Source of the DNA: Pseudisothecium myosuroides
Lineage: Eukaryota > Streptophyta > Bryopsida > Hypnales > Lembophyllaceae
Assembly (NCBI GenBank): GCA_951799445.1
Contig: OX637288.1
Span: 9,302,501-9,366,500, forward strand
Length of the DNA stretch: 64,000 nt
Direction of reading: 5' to 3'
A program made the position numbers and the translations under genes. How positions within the stretch are numbered: position 1 is the first letter of the stretch; each line of letters opens with the position of its first letter. The notes beneath the pieces are model-generated. The model was not told the DNA's origin. It did no database searches and saw only the letters and a program-made list of their open reading frames with translations. Shown here in pieces: positions 51,014-63,589 of the stretch.

Positions 51014-52257
51014 TATAATGGCTGTGTACATGATCTTGGTCGATGATGCCACTCCATCGTGCCCATGATCATAAGTTGGCTCCACCAGATATCAATCAAT
51101 CAGTTACACAATGTGAACTAGCTATTGAATTCAACATACCTTCCATGACAACAAATATTGATTCCAAAACCGGACAAAACACCAAGAGAGACTATAAAAA
51201 AAATAGAAACTCAGCGACTTAGTTTCAACAATACTACAAAGAATTAAAAACGGAAATCCACAAAACAATAGGATATCACGATTTCTATATCGTATACAAT
51301 ATGAAACTACAATAGAATTCACCAACACATTCACAAACTATTTCCCAAAATAAAAATGCAACACACAATCCTATGAATCATGAGGCCCAATTGGCAAGAA
51401 TTGAAGTTGGTCCAATTTACAATCCATAGGACCAACTCAAAATTATGGCTGGAATAATTTTTTAATTTTTTTTTAGCTTTTCAAATCAACAATTTTGTTT
51501 TGTTTTGCTTGTTTGTTTTGGTTGCAATGGCTCCGAAAATCAAATGTTATAATTGTAGCAACGACATAGGTGGCAAACAATTGTACCTATGGTTAGTTCC
51601 AACACTCCTTGCCAAATAATTAATCAAAGTTGGCAAATGTGATTCAATATGTCTCAAAATAGAAAAATTTGTCTTCTTTCATACAATTTAGAAATACATA
51701 TATATTCTAAAAGTTTTGGCATCTATTTCTGAAAATATATTTTGAAGACTTTTGACCATCATGTATAGCAGTATATTCAAAATTGACATTTGTCAAGTAA
51801 TTTCATTTGTAATACAAGACTATATTGATTTTAGTGATAAGGCCATATTTTATATAAAGCTGCCAAATAAATACCATACTTGGTGGTCAAGGTCAATAAA
51901 AATTATTTCTAAAAATAGATTTTGGAATTTGTTAGATATTACTTTTTTTTTAAATAAATTTTGTTAGATATTACTTTCCTATTTTTAGGCATTTGCATAA
52001 ATACATTTGCCTAGTTTACTTAATTAGTTGGCCCGGAATGCCAACCTTGACCATTAGGTATAATAATTTAAATAATGAACGTGCAATTATATAACCTTTT
52101 ATACAACCTTAATAAGCACCTAATGGGACAACTATGGGTCGGAGCTTTGACCATCTAATCATTCTTTGAGAAAATTAGCTAAGGTATTCTAAGGTTGAAT
52201 CAAAAATCAATGCTTCATCCTCAGGTGCTTCTAAGGTTGCTATAAAACCAAGTATAT

Positions 52258-52440
52258 CATCTAATTCTTATCAAAATCTCTTGAATGCATTCATTATAAA
52301 AGATCAATCTAAGTTTGATCCAATTCTATCAAAATCTATTGAATGCATTCCAATTGTAGAGCATCAATCTAAATTTGATCTAGTTTTGTCAAAATCTATT
52401 GAATGCATTCATTATAGAATATCAATCTAAGATTGTTCAA
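52258..52440. repeat. Three tandem 60-bp units
   Basis: Each unit has ATCAAAATCTATTGAATGCA or a close variant and then ATCAATCTAA. AT-rich and non-coding. Confidence 0.65.
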
Positions 52441-55193
52441 GATAGCTTAGTATTAAAGTACCCTAGAATAAGAGATATTGAGCAGTCTTAGATTAGCAAA
52501 CTATATACAATGACAAGATCTACATTTTAACAAAACCATTTTAAAGTAAATTGTAAGGAAAGTTGATTGAGCAACAATAATTAAGATTGATCTAATGTAT
52601 TAGAAATAGTTTTGATATGATAATCATTGATGCTATAGGCTTTGATGATGTTTTTGGCATCAACAAAGGCCTTTAAAAACACTACCATTGCCAGTCAATG
52701 CCAAATAAGTAGCCATTTCCTCCAAACACCACACCCAAGTCCACCATCATCGCAATTTGATCCTACAACTTGCAGTCACAATGGACACTCTCCCAATTGT
52801 GTCCCCACTTTCTACACTTGTCTAATTGAGGTTTAAATGTCCCAAAATGATCTTATTGTTGGAAAAAATGTTTCAAATTAAGGATGAAGATAGCATTTCT
52901 TAAACCCGTTTTGAACTATATGTAGATTTCAAGGTATTCCTATCATCTTGCAAATTTGAGTTTGGGATTAGTTTTCAAAGTATAGTTCTTGAATACTCAA
53001 AATGGGATTTTCTTGCCATGTTGAAGGTATACCATTGGCCAATCATTTTGCCAATACCTGCACTATTTGTGTGTTGTTTTTGTCTTTCTGCTCTAGCTTT
53101 ACGGCGTTCCCGCGTTGGCTTGTCCACATTAGTGCTATAGCTTGGCCCAAGGCATTATTCCCATTGGTGTCAAATTTGTAGAGCCCAAGAGCCACTTAGG
53201 AGACACCCACGAGTCACTCAAGGGCCTCCCGGGAGCTCAGTCCATCCACACTAGTCTAAAAATATTGAAGTCCAACCAATAACTATACTGCATAATGGCT
53301 ACTCCTAATTAACTTCAATGGCTACACAGAAATTCTTTGGAGTTTGTCAATACAACACCTCATTGTTCTTGACACTCTCAAAAATTATGGGACTTTTCTC
53401 CCATCATTTTTGTAATAAGAAATTATATCTAATAGGATGATCATTTTGGAACGAAGGAAGTGTTATGTATGCAAAAGATTTTTGGATTGGAATATTAAAT
53501 TGGTATAAATAAGGAATTCAATCGGAAGGGTTTATAATAGATAATGGATATGTGTACCTTAGTACCACCCCCACACAATATGTCTTATAGAATATTGCAA
53601 TTTTTTTTTGTTAATTCCTCAAAGCCTTTTTGTGTTCCAAAACATCATTGCTTTTGAAGTATTATAGACCTAAATGTCACTAAGTTATAGAGATCTCAAC
53701 CATACAATCTTGTAGTATACGAGTTGTAGATGACATGAATCAAATTTGGAGTCATTTGGCCACATAGATTGCAAGATTATAATGTTTTAGTGTTAAAAAA
53801 GGATGCTGAAATTTTCCTAGCAACACATTTGGAGATGAAATTTGATTTCTAAACCTACTCAAGTGAAAAAACTTTAAACTATAAAGTGATTCAAAACCAA
53901 CATACAAACACATTGGTGAGAAAAAGTAAAATTCAATCGACTCATTGTGTCTGCAAAATGAATTTAAAATGGTCACTGTATAAAGAAGAAAGAAGCTGCC
54001 AAAGTTCATTGTAATCCAAACAAACTGGATAACTATTCATTTGTTGGGTCATTGCTGGATTAGGATTTTGAACTTTGAATTGCACCCAAACATTCAAAAC
54101 AACTTGGATTGACATAAAATTTTACCACAATAACTAGACTTCAAGGGAAACATAACCCAACAAATTTTATTGAAAACAAACATTGGATGAAGGGGATACA
54201 AGCCCCAAAAGTTGCAACCATCAAATGTAGTTTGGTGAACTTAAATTGAACCTCTGAACTTTGATTGGCTTCCAAAAAATTACTACACCTTGGATTGATC
54301 TGAAAATTTTATCATGCAAACTACAAAAGAGAGCGCAAATTTTCCAACAAGTTTTATTGAATTTGGACATTGCATGCAAAAGTTACAACACTTTGAATTG
54401 GACTTAAAACTATGTGAGGACACTTTTTGTCCCCTTGGGCAGTGAGGGATTAAAATCATGCCTGGTGGTTAGGTTCAACATTCCCCACCAAATAATTACT
54501 TAAATTTGGCAAATGTGATTCCGCAGATTTGAAAGATTCATTTTGAAAAATAACATTTTTGAAAAATCCCAGCGTATATTATTAGAAATATTTTTTAGCC
54601 AACCCTGGCCACTGCAGCAAACAAAACGACAAATGTAGAATAAAAGCCCTCATTATACATAAGTTTCGGGCACGATTACCAATTCCCTCACTTACCCCAT
54701 CCCTTCGTCCCTATTAAAAAAAATGCAGCCAACTTCACTACCTTATTCTACCACCCCTGTATGGAACAGTTTCACATCAGTCACTGATGCTCGAGACAAT
54801 GTATAGTTGTCAACTAAATAGAGTCAGAATAAAACCCCTTGCAAAAGTTATGAAATTGCGCACCACGTCAGGATTCCGTGGCGTCTGGCTTCAAGCAGCA
54901 GAAAAATACATGTTCCTATCCAGCCATTAATCTATAGAAAGGCCAGATGAAATTCAGTGAGTAAAACATGAAATTTACCCTAAGTTCAGAAATTTGGATC
55001 CAAACAAAAACTACCGACATCCAGTATTAACAACTCGCTAAAACTCATTCTCCTGGATGAGAGAAAAAGTGTTTTTCACTGGTGCCATATACCCAATCCT
55101 CTTCTCGAAAAAACAGGATATGACAGGTCACGTATTCTCTACTTCATGTTGCTTTAGGACCACTCCAGTTAAAAGTTGGCCTCGTGGACCGCA

Positions 55194-58100
55194 TCAAAAG
55201 TAGGACATCCTTGTACCATTCTGTCGCCCACGTCCTCGGCCACCGCTAAAACCTCCTCTGCGACCTCCTCGCTGGGCGTTGAACTTCGGCGCTGCTTGCT
55301 GCGGGGTATTGCGGATACTTGCAAACCTCGAATCCAGTGTCTTCGGCTTCTGTGGCTGTGCTTGAAATTGATTGGCCTAATTGACACAAGACACGAAATT
55401 CTTGATTTAGTGTTATGACCGCCTGTCCTTCGGGAACACCAACAGCAACATTTTGAGACGAACAGAAATAACACGATGAACCCTTCAACCTTCAAGCAAA
55501 AGCATTTACGGTCACAAAAGTTCGAAATTCCAGCACGAACAATACAAATGACGATTGTGCAAATTTCTAAGTGGAAACACGAAAATTACCGAGGGGTGAG
55601 GGTCAGATGAGACTTGTCGAATTACAACGGCTGGTGATCTGCGAGGGTTCCCACCTGGCCTACCTGCACCAAACCTGTAAAACAAAGGCCATGAACATGA
55701 ATTGGTATTTGACGACATATTTCTTGGCGACAAGCCAAGAATCGCCTCCAACAAACCAACCTGGATGAACAGAGGAAGAGAGACATACCACATGGGTCAT
55801 AAAGACCCAAATACCTCTGTGATGATCCAACTAGGGGAGTGAAGGGATTAGATGAAGGTAGAAGATTTGTCCAACTTGAATTAGAGCCTGACATCAATTC
55901 GTAACAGGTAGCAGCTGGGGAAGTACTGATGTGTGATAGTACCATAAAGCTACAGTTTCCTTCGATATAAGATTCAAATGCCACGCATCAACCAAGACCT
56001 CTGAAAATGTGATGCACCGAGTTGCTCAAACCAAATCATCTCCTCTTCTTTAGGTGTGTGGTAGGAAGCAAGGTCTCCAAATGGTGCTCATCTACTCGTT
56101 CAAGGATGTCAGAGAACCCCATGGACTCCTCATTCAAGAGATGCAACCGCAACTGCAAGCCCAACCAAATCGAGCCTGGAACCCTATACCCTTGACCACG
56201 CCAAATTGGTTTCCAAAGCCAATGCACTGCAACTTCCATGACTGAAGGGTTCGTGTAGGCTGCAGCACTCTGTTGCTTTCCTATATGGCGCTCACTCCGA
56301 GCAGCCTTTGCGTGGATCTCCACAAGCAAAGGACGTCCAAGGCAGGCACGCAACAGGCCTCCTTAAAATAGCAGACCATCCTTCCCATATAGATCTCTTA
56401 AAGTGTGGACAGATCCTGTCTATGATCGTTGCCAGTCTCAATCGACGTATCTATGCTTTCCACTCCACCTTAATTGCGTAGACCGTAAGCTTAGGAGTAC
56501 CTTCGATCTGTTCACTTGCAATCTTAAGCAGATCTGTTCAATTCTACAGAAATGGTATAAGGGAGAACTGCAGGGATCTTCATTCTGAAGAACCTCGTCA
56601 CAAAGACCAGTTCCGACACTGCAAAGGCCATCACACACACCAAAACAACCCCCATACTGTGGCAGCAATTGGAATCGGGCACACCAGCCACTCACTTGCT
56701 CGCATTATTGACGACCGACACCGTCATGTTCCGGGCAGCAGCGGGGATATTTGGACCCCTCTGAAAATTACGCTTCTTCCCAAATGCTGCTCTTCCAGAC
56801 ACCTCATTGTTGTTCTTCATTATTTGCCTGCTCCTTGTGTTAATAGGGGCAGCAAAAGCTCTCTTACTAGCAGCTTGAGTCGCAGGGAAATTTGCACCAC
56901 CATTGCGGGCTCTAGCCTCCGCGAACTTTCCCTGCATACCACAACAACGCCAAGCCGTTAGGGAAGACTCAACCATCCATATTCCGTGAATAGCTCCACA
57001 AGACAATCGTCCGATAATTTCCAAAGCAAGAGTAATCATCCGCCTAGGATCTCAAGCTACTGTCTTACCTGTCGCATACTTGATGATCGAGTAGCAACAG
57101 ACTTTTGAAGAGCAGCCTTTGCAGTTGGTCCATTTGGTTTCTTGTTCCTTCCCTTATTCTGCAGAAAGTTTTGCCAGGTTACACTAACATAGTTATACCT
57201 TATTTGAGGAGTCAATATGAAATAAATTTCATAAACAAACTGATTTGTAAAATCATTCGGCAAATACATAGGTAAAAGCTGAGATCAAATAACAAACGCT
57301 TACCGGAACTCGATTTTTAGCGTTGGCCTTCTTCGACAGCTTAATGATGTCATCTGCAGATAAACAGGAACATCTTAAAACAATGCAAGCTAGGGGAACC
57401 CCGCGTTGCAGCACCTAACCCTAAATTGTAACGAATATAGTTAAACTCACCGATAAGAAACTAGCAAAGTACATGATGTAAAAGATTTACACTACGGGAA
57501 GATTCACCAAAACGTTATCTACAACAAAAGACAGACGTGTCGCATCCAAGATGGAGATAACTAACTCGACATATAAAAGACAGACATTATGTACTGCATG
57601 ACAAAAGTTCCGAATCGCTCTCAAATTCGACAAAGAAAACATCGCAAGAGCACGGGGAGAAAAGAACAGAAAGCAGCCGTCCGAGGAACTCGACCGCCTC
57701 GCTACAAAAATCGCAGAGAGAGAAACTGTCTTAGCGAAACGCTCGTTGCAAAATCTAACCCTAATTACGGACAAATACAGTTAATCACACCGACGGCATA
57801 CTAGCAACCTACAAGATCTCAGAAGTTTACAGGACGATACGATTCTCAAGACATTATCTATAACAGAAGACAGCCGCGCAGCATCAAAGATGTAGATTAA
57901 GTCTTCATCATACTAAACATAGAGACCAGGAAAACTGAGAGACAAACATTAATCGTTCCTAATCGCTCTCAAATCTGACGAGAAAATATCACAAGAACAC
58001 GCAAAAAAAACAAAGACAGATTCAATAAAAGACTAGACGCAAACGGAACATCCAATAGACAGTGAACCACATGAAAACAAACCAAAAGAAAAGTCTCTGC

Positions 58101-58458
58101 CCCTCACTGCAACCCAAACCTAACGAACAACGTGTAAACAACCAAAAGCAAAGGTCTACGTTCCTCACAGTGAAAAAATATTCTAATGAACAACGTGTAA
58201 ACATACCAAACCAAAAGTCTCTGTTCCTCACTACAAAATTAACCTCAAGACAACGTGCATTCAAATGCGAATTCCACAAGAGTTTTCCAACGACAACCTC
58301 AAAGAAACAGAAACATATCCAATTCAAGAAAACAAAAACCTATACAAAATCGAAGAAGAATACAAGAAAGCTGCAAGCGTACCAAGGCTCATGTCCATCT
58401 TCTGCTCCGAAGTTCCGATGGAGAACTCCATGACCGAGGGCGCATCTGACGCCGCCAT
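55194..58458 (-). CDS. UIEF-like UAP56-interacting mRNA export factor, copy 2
   Basis: Paralogue of 21474-25014 with the same six exons: 58458-58383, 57353-57304, 57158-57069, 56931-56696, 55674-55590, 55355-55194, about 232 residues. The MDMSLDDIIK motif, the KPKTLDSRFA block and the Arg/Gly tail are all kept. Exon 4 encodes the same residues as copy 1 while the DNA differs only at silent sites (for example TTC/TTT Phe and AAT/AAC Asn), which points to selection on the protein. The last intron's acceptor has changed: copy 1 has TTTCAG before TCACAGCCACAG, copy 2 has TTTCAAG before CACAGCCACAG. Using that AG would shift the frame, but the CACAG five bases on restores it with loss of Ser-Gln. 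Copy 2 also lacks the intron-4 MITE. Confidence 0.75.
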
Positions 58459-58790
58459 GACGATTGGAAGCAGCGAGTCTTGAGCGATACGGAAAAATCA
58501 CGAGCAGGAGCGAGCACACGCAAGATTTACGAGCGGACGGGAAATTCGAAGCGACAGATCCTTCAGCAAAAGGATAGCCTCCAAGCCTCGTCTCCTCTCG
58601 AAAATCGCCTTAAAAGCTCTACCGCAGCAACGCACAGTACTCCCGCGAGTGTAGAACAAGCAACGTGATCGGCGCAAACAACGAGAGAGACTAGAAGAGA
58701 AGAGCAATGGCGTTTCCAGAACGCGGTGGCCGAGTGATCAAAGGAGAAGCTCCGAAGACCTAGCACTTCTCGTCGGTGTGAAAGATCCCG
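58459..58790. promoter_or_regulatory. Export-factor 5' region, possibly divergent
   Basis: This upstream segment of copy 2 matches copy 3 (63766-64000). On the plus strand both carry ATGGCGTT (58707 and 63990), 250 and 225 bp from the export-factor start. In copy 2 that frame stops after 18 codons (MAFPERGGRVIKGEAPKT). It could be a two-way promoter or a chance ATG. Confidence 0.3.
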
Positions 58791-60779
58791 ATATCCGGAT
58801 AGCTCCGGGTATGGGTGCCTTGTTCCGGGCTTTGCTTTTCATCCATGCGTCTGGAACACGGCACATTTGTCATGGATGATACCCTTGATCGCGTGGCGTA
58901 ACTGCGCGCCGGTTATTCACAGTTTGGAGGGAGTTTTTTCGTTCCACATTTTGAAATGGGAGACATCCGTCGAGTAAACTATACTTACAGTAGTAAATTA
59001 GTGGTTAGTAACTAATTAGTGAATCCATTAAACCTAAGGTGACTAAATTTAAAAAAATTCCTTTTTCAGGTGGCAAACATAAAATTTTCAAATTAAATGA
59101 TTATTTGCCTAGGCAGTGGCAAAGCTGTCCTACATGTACGATAATCAAGCAAATAGAGTAATTACACCTAAAATCGCACAGTTAAACAATTCAGCATGGG
59201 TCCCATTAGCATATTGAAAACCTTTTTGAGGGGTCTTTGTTGGTAGTAAAAAGGAGATTTTAGATTCTTTTAGAATGCATTTTTTGGACACTATATGAAT
59301 AAACTACAAGTTTTTCAAAGTGCTGAAAATAGGGTTTAGGGCAACCAACCATATCTCATGAAGAGTGGAAGTACATTTTAGGTGAGAATATAGACTGTAT
59401 AATTTTAGAAAGTAGTCGAAATTAAGTGCAGTTACCTTAATAGGATTCCCTACATAAGAAGACAATTGGCAAACCTAATGCAAATAATAAGGTGACGGAG
59501 CAACTTGAACCCTAAGTGCCCAAGCCTTTCCAAGTGTGTTTTTCCTACGAAAAAGAGCATGGACTTATAGTTATCTTCAATGAAGGAAATTGATTTTTTT
59601 TCAAAATCTAACCATATAGATGTTTTAGAAGCTTGTTTACTAGTGTACATATCAGTTTTGAGTGTGAAGTTGTATAGAAGTTGTGAGATTATAACAAGAG
59701 AAATATATATACTCTAGTAATACCAAATCAAACCATTAGATAGGACAACAACTTGATAAAGTAGTATCTTCACAAATTAGGATGACTTTCATCGAAGCAA
59801 TAATCAGAAAGAAATGTGACTTTCAATATGTTTGTTGTCTACAAATGGGACATCTGAGCGTTAAGAGATCAAGGGTTTCAATATGTTTCAAAATTGTTGG
59901 TCCAAAGTAGAAGATAATTTATTTCAATTTTTAATTCAATAATAACTCAAAAAAACATAACTATCACACCGCAAGTCCAAACATCATAAAAGAATGCCTC
60001 TATGCACCCTTCCTCATAGAGAACTTACAGATGATACCAAGCATGCAACTAAGGAATACACAATCCCAAAGATCTCACTGTAACAAATAAAACAAAACAA
60101 TCAGCCTAATATAATGTATGAATATAATTTATGAATTGGTATGCCCTATGTCGTTGCCGTTTCTATAACTTTCACACTGTAGCTCCAAACGCCATGAAAC
60201 AAAGCCCAACTTAAGGTATGGACTAGTGTGCCTTGTGCCGTTGCCACAACCAAAACTAAAAGTAAAATAATTTTTTATTTTTTTAATTCATAAAAACTTC
60301 AAAATTCAATAACTTTCACTTTGTACGCTTAAAAGTAATTTTTTAATTTTTTAATTCATTAAAACTTCAAAATTCAATAACTTTCACACCATAGGTCCAC
60401 ATGCCACAAAACAAAACCTATGCACCCCTCCTCACAAAGAGCTTTCTAACGATACCCAGGGGACGCACGGTCTAGGAGATCTCAGTGTAACAAACAAATA
60501 AACAAAACAAACAAATAGACTAACTTAAGTATAGTGATAGTGATGGATCTAGATAGATGGGCAACTTACCCATAGAGCAAATGCTCAACATAATAATACA
60601 GACACTTGGGCTGCTTGTACCTGTGTGCAAATTTATTCATGATTCCAGCAAAGAGAAGCAATTGCATCTACTTTCACTGAAGTAGTACTGACAGTATTTT
60701 TTCTATGAAATCACAGCTCGATCTTTCAAGCTAAAGAGAAATTATCCTATGAAATGATCTGCATAACTTGTCAGGGACT
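58791..60779. other. Intergenic with MITE copies
   Basis: Holds a TAAGGTAACTACACC-type MITE at about 59155-59439 and right-half copies of the GAGATCTC MITE at about 60060-60110 and 60200-60535. No gene is visible. Confidence 0.5.
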
Positions 60780-62695
60780 TCAAGATTGCGGGGTGGCCTC
60801 ATCCTCTTTGGAAGTCCCCAACCATTCTTCAAGCTTTGCTGCCTGTTCTTGTTGCAGTCTTGCAAAGCTCTCAACTACCTCAGGATCTTCCAAATCCAGT
60901 CCTGAATGCCCCTCGTCATCCACTTTCTCCAGGTCTTCTTGTTCCCTGCTGCTGTAACTTCCTCCAACAGCAGATTCTTCCAGTGATGATTTTTTATGTA
61001 CAGAGTCTGACAAACTTGAAGCAGAGAAGCTTCGAACAAAGGGGGATCTACGAAAGGAATCGCCAGAACCAGTACTCCCTGCACCCACCATGTTGCCGGC
61101 CTTCTGTATTGCCGACTCGAAGACGTTCCAATAAGGGATGCTTGGTATGTAACCAGCAGTAGAACTTGATGTAGAAGTGTTATTTGTTGGTGCAGTAGAA
61201 ACGTTCGTGGTATTGTCTTGACTTGCAACTCTTTCTTTGACTTCAAATGCAACCGGCATGGACATTCTCACGCTGCTAGCCCTCTGATAAGCCGAGCTCA
61301 AAAAACCGCTTACAAAACCGGATGTGTCGGTTTGCGGCGTGGAAGACGAATTTGAGTTACCCTGGCACATCAAAATTTCAATGTAAGAACAGAAAGAATG
61401 GATAAGGCAGAATTCTTCACACTAAAGAAAAAAAAGGAAATCGGAATTTTTTGGTTTCCAAATTCATTTCAATGCAGCTGCCTTACTCAAAATAGAGACT
61501 ATGCCGCTCAAGACTGAGAAGAAAGAACAATGACAATTAAATATCTGAGTGAGAATTGTCTCCGGGTAAGCATTACCTGCGAAGAAGATGACCTAGGTGA
61601 GACAGCAGAGAGTCCCTCCCCTGCACTAGACACCCGGGATGTTTTCTCTGTAGCCTCTGGAATGTTGCGCTCCGAAATCACTCCGCTATTAGTCCCTGGC
61701 TGTGAGCTCGGCAAAGCCACAGCACCGTGATGAGTAGCAGACCTAGGCAGGTGTGCATAGGCTGGAGGTGGTCGACTACTTCTGAGTGAAGCAAACATAA
61801 ATTCATGAGTAGACAAACCAGCAGCAGCCCTCAATCAGGTGCCCCTATCATGTAATCACAAAAAAACCATGAATAACATTCTATATCAATAAACACAAGG
61901 AGTGCCAAGCAAGAGACGCATTAAGAAACCCAGCAAACTCCACGGCCTAAAAGCACGACAAAAACACAAACTTCTGAGTGCTCACGTTTTAGGATGGTAA
62001 TGAGTTGGAAGGAGTCGAAGACTAGCATTGAGTGTAGACATCATTTTGCTGAACACCGGGGGCCCAACCTCGTTCATTACTTTCACGGATGCGAGAGCAT
62101 CATTCACATCTTGTGTATAGAGAATTGCCTCTTCTGTTGCTTCGGCAACATGGCTCTGAATACAAGATTAGCAGCCAACTCGTTACTGAAACTGTTACCA
62201 GCTTAGTCATACAGAAGGCAAAACACATGTTTCTGCTGATTAGTTGGCCACTAATGAAGATCACTTCAAGTAGTTGACTGACAAAAACTTTTCACTCTAA
62301 CCCAGTGACTGGAAAGTCAGTAAAAGTCATGAAAAGCATATTCAACTTTTCAATCAAAACAAGTCACTTCAATTATATCCCAACATCTCAATTAAAACAA
62401 TAGACTAGAAAAACGCCAGACCTTGAGCGCTAGGAGCCCTGGAACGGCCTTATGCACGTGCTGCTGCACGAAGTAAAGACCCACCGACGGTTCGTTTGCA
62501 ACCTCCTTCACCATGTCCGTTATTGAGTTATGAACTGGAATGCAGAAAATTTCGGATTAAACATTCGTCAGTTCTTGAATAAACGATCTAAAAAAGGAGA
62601 AAAATTGAAAAAAAAATGCATGATGCAATGCAGATGCGCACACTCCTACCTTCTTGGAGCGCATCTTTGCAAGCAGAGGGCGACATCTTCGACAT
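60780..62695 (-). CDS. BORCS8/MEF2BNB-like protein
   Basis: Related to BORCS8 (MEF2BNB), in animals a subunit of the BORC complex that positions lysosomes; the plant role is not established to my knowledge. Five exons, 62695-62650, 62534-62422, 62155-61986, 61781-61577 and 61361-60780, with matching phases and GT-AG borders give 371 residues. The first ATG (MSKMSPS) follows an in-frame stop. Residues 29-47 read NEPSVGLYFVQQHVHKAVP, the hallmark of the family, and the helical domain runs to about residue 108. After it comes a Ser/Thr/Pro-rich stretch of about 200 residues, then an acidic Gln/Glu-rich C-terminus (ESFARLQQEQAAKLEEWLG). Animal BORCS8 is about 120 residues, so the long tail is a plant-type extension. 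No inactivating change is seen. Confidence 0.8.
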
Positions 62696-63026
62696 ATCGA
62701 TCAAAACTGCAGTCAAGCAATCAATTCACTCGTCTTCAAAAACAGCAACAACGCGCAATCGCGCAAGATCATCTGCAATCAAAACCTTGATCATATAGAC
62801 TGTAAAGATACGCAAGCGACAAAACCCTAAAAGTAACCAAGCAGAACACCAAATTGCTTCAGACCCTAGTACAAAGCATTTCTCTTTAAATCCGACTTAA
62901 GAAAAAATTCAATGCCAATTGAATGCGCTCCTCACGGTCTAATTAGTAAAGAAAGCTCAAACACTCTATCTCTCCTTACCTCTGATTGGATACACGTCAA
63001 AGGTGCAGCCTCCGCAAGTACGATAT

Positions 63027-63338
63027 CTAATTAGTTTCGGACGTGAGCACGCCCTGATTATCCCGAATATCCCGCTCCTGCCTCAGTCTTTCTCTCTGGA
63101 ACATAAAATGAACAATCCACTCCACAAGCACTTAAAAAATTATGTCACCGCAACGAAAGAGTCACATGAAGTACAAATTGACAGCAATTGTGCGGCACAG
63201 GCTCTCATCACTCACCCGGCGCTCCCAAAAGGGAAGATCACAAACGAAGTCGTAAACAGGGCCAAGACTCAAGCAGAGCACGCCATTGAGCGCCACAAAG
63301 GTGATGGTCGTCTGCAACGGGCGCCTCGTGAAAGGCAT
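63027..63338 (-). CDS. Small single-span membrane protein, 63 residues
   Basis: Two exons, 63338-63216 and 63095-63027, joined at a GTGAGT donor and TTCCAG acceptor in phase 0. A stop lies four codons before the ATG. The protein starts MPFTRRPLQ, has one hydrophobic stretch (about residues 10-32, TITFVALNGVLCLSLGPVYD), then DLPFWERRRERL and a charged tail. It resembles, from memory, conserved plant micro-proteins of about 60 residues with a GPVYDF-xx-DLP-x-WERR core and unknown function; I cannot name the family. A single span with a basic N-terminus would suit a mitochondrial or ER membrane, which is inference. It is easily missed because neither exon is a long open frame. Confidence 0.65.
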
Positions 63339-63589
63339 TCTCGCTGATCAAGTCTCCGAAATTTGCATCGCCAAATCCACTCAAGGGACTCTCGCAGCAA
63401 CTGTGACAAGTTCACGGCAACAAATGCGCGCAGGATTTAGGGTTTACACTCGGACCTCTTTAATGCCCTTCTCTCTAATATCACATCCTCTCTTCTCGCA
63501 AATCCCAGGGAACGTTTATAAAATTTTAAAAATAAAATTTAGAATAGTTCTTAATAATCCTCATAAACTTCATAAACTTTCAATCAGGG

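Larger units (their letters stand above)
46880..54799. other. 7.9 kb separating gene A and export factor in copy 2 only
   Basis: Absent between the matching blocks of copy 1. It holds a short GC-richer part (46880-47200), an inverted copy of the 11.8-12.2 kb repeat (47225-47900), a TTAA element (48840-49761), a decayed gene-A-like fragment (49880-50240), two MITEs (50331-50532, 50873-51013) and a 60-bp tandem repeat (52258-52440). From 52.5 to 54.8 kb I see only AT-rich DNA. Whether copy 2 gained or copy 1 lost it cannot be told from this window. Confidence 0.6.
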
